Positions 5,182 through 9,998 of a stretch of DNA of 9,998 nucleotides are shown one piece after another. Below the pieces are notes generated by a model that saw only the letters and a list, made by a program, of their open reading frames with translations, was not told the DNA's origin and made no database searches. The stretch comes from QAMX01 sp003149835 (GTDB taxonomy: Bacteria > Bacillota > Clostridia > Oscillospirales > QAMX01): the NCBI GenBank assembly GCA_959600635.1, contig CAUGMN010000084.1:1-9998 (forward strand), in the 5' to 3' direction. Numbering within the stretch: position 1 is the stretch's first letter; each line of letters opens with the position of its first letter. The position numbers and the translations under genes are program-made.

Positions 5182-6440
5182 CCCTGTCCGGTCAGCTCGT
5201 CGATGGTCGTCCTGTCGGAATGGACGATCGGCGTCCAGCGGACGTCGAGAAACAGCGCGGCGATATAGACGTAGACGCTGATCATCGGGAACCATGGGTA
5301 GAGGAGCGTGTAGAAAAACGTCTTGACCGGCGCGCAGCGGATATGCCGGCGCTCGCGGACGACGGCCATGAAGCCAAACAGCAGCGACGAAACGTATTTG
5401 GAGCCCAAAAGCAGCGCGACGTTCCAGAGCATATGCGAATAGTCGTAGGCGCCGGGGTGGAAAAAGCCGTAGACAAAGCTGACGGCCGGATAGACGATGC
5501 CGATGATCCATGTGAACAGCCCGTAGGGAAAATAGTGGAAAAACAGGTCGTAGCAGGTCAGGCTCCGGTAGCGGAAGATCCCCGCGCCGACGCGGAGGCC
5601 GTTTTTGAAAAAGTTGACGATGCGCCCGCGCGCCCAGCGCGTCCGCTGCCGCAGCGCCGTTTTGAAATCGACGGGCTGCTCGTCATAAAACTCGGCGGCC
5701 TCGCAGTAGGCGACGAATACGCCCTTTCCCGCCAGCGTGGAGCTGAGCTCGTCGTCCTCGGTGAGGTTGGTATAGTGCCAGCCGCCGTCGGCGATGAGGC
5801 GCGAGTCGATCATGTAGCCCGTGCCGGTCAGATGGGTGCCGAGGCCGAGCACGGAGCGCGGGCGGTGGTAGGCCATGGAGTTTAAGTAAAAGTGGACGCC
5901 GTAGGCCGCGGAGATCGGGTTGGTCCCGAAATTTTTGGTGTTTCGATACGAGGTAACGACGCGGTTGCCCGCGGCGAAGGCCTCGTTCATGCGCTCGATG
6001 AAGTCGGGCGCGAGCAGATTGTCGGCGTCGAAGATGAAAAAGGCGTCGAAGGCTTCCAGCGTGTAGTCGCGCTCGATGTTCTGAATCAGAAACCGGAGCG
6101 CCCAGCCCTTGCGGGCGCGGGAGGGGTCCTGCCGCTCATAGACGACCGCGCCGTGCGCGCGGCAAAGCTCGGCGGTTTTGTCCGAGCAGTTGTCGGCGAC
6201 GACAAAGACCGTCACCAGCCCGGCCGGATACGTCTGGGCGCGGATGCTGTCGATGAGGTTGGCGACGACGGCCTCCTCGTTGCGCGCCGCGATCAGCACG
6301 GCGTAGCGGAAGCGCTTGTCCGTCTTGGGAAACCGTTTGGGGCGGGCGAAAAAGCCGACGGCCTTGTAGACCGTTTTATAAAACGTCAGCACGGCGAAAA
6401 CGCCTAAAATCACGGTACAGATTTTGTCGATCAGCTGCAT
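5166..6440 (-). CDS. Membrane glycosyltransferase family 2 (cellulose/hyaluronan synthase-like)
   Basis: This is a 424-residue protein. The start is ATG at 6440 (MQLIDKICTVILGVF), because a promoter at 6490-6518 lies inside the only longer alternative (ATG 6530, 30 residues more). Processive GT2 enzymes join sugars from nucleotide-sugar donors at the membrane. Order of features: one N-terminal membrane helix (about 7-31); the donor fold with YAVLIAARNEEAVVANLIDS (46-65) and VVADNCSDKTAE; the metal-binding D-x-D site as FDADN (137-141); the catalytic base region TEDDE (227-231); the acceptor motif QRTRW (265-269); then about three hydrophobic segments (303-328, 338-361, 373-400). All key residues of the family are present, so it should be active. 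Length is close to NodC/IcaA-type enzymes. There is no partner gene of a polysaccharide-synthesis operon beside it, so the product is unknown. It is convergent with the DUF4838 gene and divergent from the GH2 gene. Confidence 0.9.
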   Translation of the reverse strand: MQLIDKICTVILGVFAVLTFYKTVYKAVGFFARPKRFPKTDKRFRYAVLIAARNEEAVVANLIDSIRAQTYPAGLVTVFVVADNCSDKTAELCRAHGAVVYERQDPSRARKGWALRFLIQNIERDYTLEAFDAFFIFDADNLLAPDFIERMNEAFAAGNRVVTSYRNTKNFGTNPISAAYGVHFYLNSMAYHRPRSVLGLGTHLTGTGYMIDSRLIADGGWHYTNLTEDDELSSTLAGKGVFVAYCEAAEFYDEQPVDFKTALRQRTRWARGRIVNFFKNGLRVGAGIFRYRSLTCYDLFFHYFPYGLFTWIIGIVYPAVSFVYGFFHPGAYDYSHMLWNVALLLGSKYVSSLLFGFMAVVRERRHIRCAPVKTFFYTLLYPWFPMISVYVYIAALFLDVRWTPIVHSDRTTIDELTGQGKARP

Positions 6441-6489
6441 AAGGATACCTGCTCTCAAAGATTCCGGCGCGGCGGCCGGTGCGGAAATA

Positions 6490-6518
6490 AGTATAGCACA
6501 ACCCCGCTCCGAAGACAA
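6490..6518 (-). promoter_or_regulatory. Promoter of the GT2 gene
   Basis: On the minus strand there is a -35 box TTGTCT (complement of 6513-6518, 4 of 6), a 17-base spacer and a -10 box TATACT (complement of 6490-6495, 5 of 6). The expected start near 6483 leaves a leader of about 43 bases to ATG 6440. The ribosome site before that ATG is weak (AGG about 9 bases upstream). Confidence 0.7.
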
Positions 6519-6547
6519 GAGCGCATCCATCCCTCTCCTTCCATCCC

Positions 6548-6587
6548 CTGCCGCCCGCTCCTGTCTTTCAGAGCGCGCGGGCGGCAG
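6548..6587. other. Inverted repeat upstream of the GH2 gene
   Basis: CTGCCGCCCGC (6548-6558) is matched by GCGGGCGGCAG (6577-6587), 11 bp with an 18-base loop; an alternative inner pairing is CGCTC (6556-6560) with GAGCG (6571-6575). It ends 32 bases before the GH2 start, in the 179-base gap between divergent genes. It could be an operator, a leader hairpin or a weak terminator (ATTTTTATAA follows after a short gap). No convincing promoter for the GH2 gene was found; TACATT at 6594 has no good -35 box. Confidence 0.5.
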
Positions 6588-6619
6588 CCATTCTACATTT
6601 TTATAAGGGGCGAAACGAT

Positions 6620-8911
6620 ATGAAAACCAGAATTTCCCTCGACGGAACCTGGCGCGGCGCCTATGCCGAGACCTGCGCCGCGCCGGCGCGCTTTCAGGAG
6701 GCGCTCGACGAAAATATGCGCGAAATCAGAGCGGAGGTTCCCGGCGCGCTCGAAACCGATCTGGAAGCGGCCGGCATTCTCCCTGAAATTTTCCGCGGCG
6801 AAAACGTGATCCTTACGCAGGACTATGAAAACGTCCACTACTGCCTGGCGCGCACCTTTGACTATCATCCGTCCGATGAATACGACGATTTTCTCGTGTT
6901 TGAAGGGATCGACTGCTTCGCCGACATCTTTATCGACGGCGTCCGCGTGGGGGAAACCCACAATATGCTCATCGGGCGCAGCTTTCCCCTGGATTTTCTA
7001 ACCCCCGGCTGTCATGAGCTGTTTGTCCATATCCGCCCGGCCGCGCTGGAAGCGCGGCGGCAGGAAACCGCTCCGTTTGCCAACGCCCTGCCCTATCAGT
7101 ACGATTCGCTGGGCGTGCGCAAGGCGCCCTCTCAATACGGCTGGGACATCATGCCGCGGACCGTCTCCTGCGGCATATGGAAGCATGTGTACATCGACCG
7201 CAGGGCGAAGTGCCGCGTCAGCGACCTGTTCGCCTACACCGTCAGCGCAGGCGAGGAGAGCGCGAAGCTGAGGATCGTCTTCAACACCTGGGTCGGCGCG
7301 CAAAACATCCATAAATTCAGCCTGCGGCTGATTCTCGAAGGCAACGGGCAGAAAATCGAACACACCGAAAAGCTGTGGCACACCGGCGGCGTCGTCTTCC
7401 TGCGCGTTCCAAATCCGCGGCTGTGGTGGCCGCGCAATTACGGCGAGCCGAGCCTGTACAGCCTGACGGCGGAGCTCTACCACGAGGATCTGCTGCAAGA
7501 CCGCTATGCGATCAAAACCGGGATCCGCACCGTACAGCTCAAACGCACCAGCACGACCAATGAGGCCGGCGACGGCGAATTCTGCTTCATCGTCAACGGC
7601 AAGCGCATTTTCGCCATGGGGACGAACTGGGTGCCCGTCGACGCTTTTCACGCGCGGGACGAGGAGCGCCTCCCCGAAATCCTCCCCATGCTCGACGACC
7701 TCGGCTGCAACATCGTCCGCTGCTGGGGCGGAAACGTCTATGAAAACGATCTTCTGTACGACTACTGCGACAGCCACGGCGTGATGATCTGGCAGGATTT
7801 CACCATGGCGTGCGCGGTCTACCCCAACGATGAGGCGTTCGCGGCTCTGATGCGCGAGGAAGCGGAGTATGTGGTCAAGCGGCTCCGCAACCACCCCGCC
7901 CTTGTGCTCTGGTCGGGCGACAACGAATGCGACCAGTCCTTCTGCTGGGGCGGGGAAAACCGCAATCCAAACGACAACGCGATCACGCGCCGGGTTCTCC
8001 CCGACGTGCTGAAAATTCACGACTTTTCGCGCCCCTACCTGCCCTCCTCGCCCTATATCGACGACACCGCCTATCAATCCCGCGAAAGCATCTCCGAGGA
8101 TCATCTCTGGGGGCCGCGCGACTATTTCAAGGGCGACTACTATAAAAATACCGTCTGTCACTTCGCCTCGGAGACCGGCTATCACGGGTGCCCCTCCGTG
8201 GAGTCGCTGAAAAAATACATCGATCCGGAGCATCTCTGGCCCTGCCTGGGCGACCGCCAGTGGCTCGTCCACGCCGCGACGCCCGACGGAAACGAATCCG
8301 GCCCCTACGGTTACAGAATCCGCCTGATGTGGAATCAGGCCGAGATTTTGTTTGGAAAAGGCTCAAAGGCCCTTGAAAGCCTCGAAAGCTTCTCCCTCGC
8401 AAGCCAGATCTCCCAGGCCGAGGCGAAAAAATACTTTATCGAGCGCTTCCGGCTCAGCAAATGGCGCCGCACCGGCATCATCTGGTGGAATCTGATCGAC
8501 GGCTGGCCGCAGATCTCCGACGCGGTGGTCGATTACTACCTCGACAAAAAGCTGGCGTACGGCTATATCAAGCGTTCGCAGCAGCCGCTCTGCCTGATGT
8601 TCGACGAGCCGCGCGGCGGGAATCTGACGCTCTACGCCGTCAACGACACGCGCGAGGATCGAACCGTCCGCTACACCGTCGAGGACGACTGCGGCCGGAT
8701 CCTCGCCGAGGCCGAAGCCGTCGCGGCCTCCGACGCCTCCGTTCCCATCTGCTCGCTGCCCGCGACGGACGAAAAGCGCTACTACATCGTGCGGTGGAGC
8801 GACGGGGAAAAGCAGGGGCTGAACCATTATTTCGCCAATCTGATCGACATCGATTTTGATTATTATCAAACCCTGCTCTCAAAGCTCCGTTCGTCTCTAA
8901 CACCCTGCTGA
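6620..8911 (+). CDS. Glycoside hydrolase family 2, beta-mannosidase-like
   Basis: A 763-residue protein starting at ATG 6620, with AAGGGG about 10 bases upstream. GH2 beta-mannosidases release terminal beta-mannose from oligosaccharides by a retaining mechanism. Order of domains: an N-terminal jelly-roll sugar-binding domain (about 1-190) carrying RKAPSQYGWDIMPRTVSCGI, the beta-mannosidase form of this motif; an immunoglobulin-like domain ending near GIRTVQL (about 301); a TIM barrel (about 315-620) with NWVPVDAFHARDEE, NIVRCWGGNVYENDLLYDYC and WQDFTMACAVYPND; and C-terminal beta domains. The acid/base should be Glu436 in WSGDNECD and the nucleophile Glu518 in ASETGYHG. It is somewhat shorter than the usual 820-890 residues, mainly at the C-terminal end. 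No signal peptide is visible, so it likely acts on imported sugars. Another GH2 substrate cannot be excluded, but the beta-mannosidase motifs are clear. Confidence 0.9.
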   Translation: MKTRISLDGTWRGAYAETCAAPARFQEALDENMREIRAEVPGALETDLEAAGILPEIFRGENVILTQDYENVHYCLARTFDYHPSDEYDDFLVFEGIDCFADIFIDGVRVGETHNMLIGRSFPLDFLTPGCHELFVHIRPAALEARRQETAPFANALPYQYDSLGVRKAPSQYGWDIMPRTVSCGIWKHVYIDRRAKCRVSDLFAYTVSAGEESAKLRIVFNTWVGAQNIHKFSLRLILEGNGQKIEHTEKLWHTGGVVFLRVPNPRLWWPRNYGEPSLYSLTAELYHEDLLQDRYAIKTGIRTVQLKRTSTTNEAGDGEFCFIVNGKRIFAMGTNWVPVDAFHARDEERLPEILPMLDDLGCNIVRCWGGNVYENDLLYDYCDSHGVMIWQDFTMACAVYPNDEAFAALMREEAEYVVKRLRNHPALVLWSGDNECDQSFCWGGENRNPNDNAITRRVLPDVLKIHDFSRPYLPSSPYIDDTAYQSRESISEDHLWGPRDYFKGDYYKNTVCHFASETGYHGCPSVESLKKYIDPEHLWPCLGDRQWLVHAATPDGNESGPYGYRIRLMWNQAEILFGKGSKALESLESFSLASQISQAEAKKYFIERFRLSKWRRTGIIWWNLIDGWPQISDAVVDYYLDKKLAYGYIKRSQQPLCLMFDEPRGGNLTLYAVNDTREDRTVRYTVEDDCGRILAEAEAVAASDASVPICSLPATDEKRYYIVRWSDGEKQGLNHYFANLIDIDFDYYQTLLSKLRSSLTPC

Positions 8912-8918
8912 AACGCGG

Positions 8919-8980
8919 ACGCCCCGACCGGAAAAAATGCAGGATCGGCGCGGCGCGCGGCCGCGGCCGGAGCGTTTTTT
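8919..8980 (+). terminator. Rho-independent terminator of the GH2 gene
   Basis: An outer stem pairs 8919-8930 with 8964-8975 (10 of 12 positions) and abuts six T (8975-8980). An alternative inner stem pairs 8946-8954 with 8960-8969 (9 bp, one bulge, loop of 5). It begins 8 bases after the stop codon. The GC-rich sequence allows several folds, but the T run after a strong stem makes the call solid. Confidence 0.75.
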
Positions 8981-9003
8981 GTCCTCTTTGCCCAAATATA
9001 CCC

Positions 9004-9032
9004 TTGCAATCCGCGCCGTGATGGGTTATAAT
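9004..9032 (+). promoter_or_regulatory. Promoter of the Gfo/Idh/MocA oxidoreductase gene
   Basis: TTGCAA (9004-9009), a 17-base spacer, and a perfect TATAAT (9027-9032). The expected start near 9039 leaves a leader of about 54 bases to ATG 9093. It has the same two boxes and spacing as the URO-D-like promoter, and the first spacer bases are nearly the same (TTGCAATCCGC against TTGCAAACCGC). Confidence 0.82.
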
Positions 9033-9092
9033 GAAGTGGGCGCGGGACGGCCGCGCCGAAACGACTGAATGAAAAAATGGAGTGTGGTCTTT

Positions 9093-9998
9093 ATGGCGCA
9101 TAAGCACGGTTTGATCGGTTACGGCGGTATGGCCAACTGGCACCATGAAAACATCCGTGACAGAATTCCCCAGATCGACGTCGTAGCGGCGTATGATATC
9201 CGTCCCGAGGCGCGCGCCGCCGCGGAACAGCACGGCATTAAAGCGTATGACACGCTCGAAGGCATTCTCGGCGACCGCGACATCGACATCGTCACCGTCG
9301 CGACGCCCAACAACTTTCACAAGGAGCTGTCGATCGCGGCGCTGCGCGCCGGCAAAAACGTCGTCTGCGAGAAGCCGGTGACGATGAACGCGCAGGAACT
9401 GATCGAGGTCATGGCGGCCGCCAAGGAATGCGGCAAGCTGTTCTCGGTGCATCAGAACCGCCGCTGGGACAAGGATTTCCGCATTGTCAAAAAAGCGATC
9501 GAAGAAGGGCTCGTGGGCAAGCCGTTCTTCATTGAGAACCGCGTTCAGGGCTCCGGCGGCGTGCTGCACGGCTGGCGCGGCGCGAAGATCAACGGCGGCG
9601 GCATGCTCTACGACTGGGGCATCCACCTGCTCGACCAGCTGATGTGGATGATCGACTCGCCGGTTGAAGAGGTCTACGCCGACCTGCAATACGTCAAGAA
9701 CGACGAGTGCGACGACAACTTCAAGCTCTACCTGCGCTTCGCCAACAAGACGACCGCGCTCGTGCAGGTCGATACCTACTGCTTCGTTCCGCTGCCGCGC
9801 TGGCAGGTGCAGGGCGACGAGGCGACGCTCGTCGTCAGCGACTGGGCCTGCAACGGCAAAATCGTCCGCGCCAAAGAGGGCGAGGTCGAGTGGACGGAGA
9901 ACATCGTCTACACCGAGGCCGGCCCGACGCGTACGATGGCGCCGCGCCGCAAGGAGACCATTCAGGAGGATCCGCTGCCCACTGTCGAGACCGACTGG
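9093..9998 (+). CDS. Gfo/Idh/MocA family oxidoreductase (right end cut off)
   Basis: The first 302 residues of a protein that continues past the window. Members are NAD(P)-dependent enzymes that oxidise or reduce sugars, inositols and related compounds, in the cytoplasm. The Rossmann fold opens with HGLIGYGGMANWH (5-17), holding the G-x-G-x-x dinucleotide loop, then an acidic end of strand two (AYDIRPEA), TVATPNNFHKE, the family's CEKPVTMN (92-99, catalytic-lysine motif E-K-P), and GGGMLYDWGIHLLDQ (168-182), where Asp174 and His178 are the usual catalytic pair. After residue 200 the C-terminal beta-sheet domain follows. ATG 9093 is chosen with GGAG 10 bases upstream; an in-frame ATG at 9069 (MKKWSVVF extension) lacks a ribosome site. 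It has its own promoter and follows the GH2 terminator, so it starts a separate unit. Which sugar it acts on cannot be told. Confidence 0.93.
   Translation, partial: MAHKHGLIGYGGMANWHHENIRDRIPQIDVVAAYDIRPEARAAAEQHGIKAYDTLEGILGDRDIDIVTVATPNNFHKELSIAALRAGKNVVCEKPVTMNAQELIEVMAAAKECGKLFSVHQNRRWDKDFRIVKKAIEEGLVGKPFFIENRVQGSGGVLHGWRGAKINGGGMLYDWGIHLLDQLMWMIDSPVEEVYADLQYVKNDECDDNFKLYLRFANKTTALVQVDTYCFVPLPRWQVQGDEATLVVSDWACNGKIVRAKEGEVEWTENIVYTEAGPTRTMAPRRKETIQEDPLPTVETDW

Noticed and set aside
5220..6407. Plus-strand open frames of 221 and 171 codons opposite the GT2 gene
   Set aside because: The minus strand carries a full set of GT2 motifs; the plus frames show no domain.
6998..8272. Minus-strand open frame of 424 codons opposite the GH2 gene
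   Set aside because: The GH2 catalytic motifs on the plus strand are unmistakable; the reverse frame has no recognisable domain or ribosome site.
8640..9689. Minus-strand open frame of 349 codons across the GH2 end, terminator, promoter and oxidoreductase
   Set aside because: It runs through a terminator and a promoter and opposes two recognised genes, so it is a compositional artefact.

Overview
The window looks like chromosomal DNA from a moderately GC-rich, low-G+C-type Gram-positive relative (an uncultured Clostridia-like Firmicute is the best guess). Reasons are the recR end, an A-type-looking RNase P RNA, sigma-A style promoters with 17-bp spacers, strong GGAGG ribosome sites, and a carbohydrate gene set common in gut Clostridia. 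No species can be named from the sequence.

Layout. 1-363 is the 3' end of recR. A 21-bp bidirectional hairpin terminator (395-445) separates it from a convergent GNAT acetyltransferase gene (638-1222, minus). Behind that lies the RNase P RNA gene rnpB (about 1390-1781, minus), with its own promoter and terminator. A divergent promoter at 1877-1905 drives a uroporphyrinogen-decarboxylase-like protein (1975-3084, plus). It is followed by a 169-bp MITE-like element with terminal inverted repeats and flanking TA dinucleotides (3162-3330). Next is a DUF4838-family putative glycoside hydrolase (3362-5134, plus), which ends in a terminator shared with the tail of a convergent membrane glycosyltransferase family 2 gene (5166-6440, minus). 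Divergent from that is a GH2 beta-mannosidase-like enzyme (6620-8911, plus), then a terminator, a promoter, and a Gfo/Idh/MocA oxidoreductase running off the right edge (9093-9998, plus).

How it fits together. The left 1.8 kb is housekeeping (RecR, RNase P RNA) with one inserted-looking acetyltransferase gene. The rest is a carbohydrate-related neighbourhood of small, separately promoted units: two predicted cytoplasmic glycosidases, a sugar-type NAD(P)-dependent oxidoreductase, a membrane polysaccharide-type glycosyltransferase and a URO-D-like enzyme. No transporter or regulator gene is present, so the shared substrate, if any, cannot be read from this window.

I did not find a clear new defence or mobile system. 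The most interesting signals are the MITE-like element, a sequence resembling its terminal repeat in the URO-D-like gene's promoter, and two nearly identical promoters driving the URO-D-like and Gfo/Idh/MocA genes.
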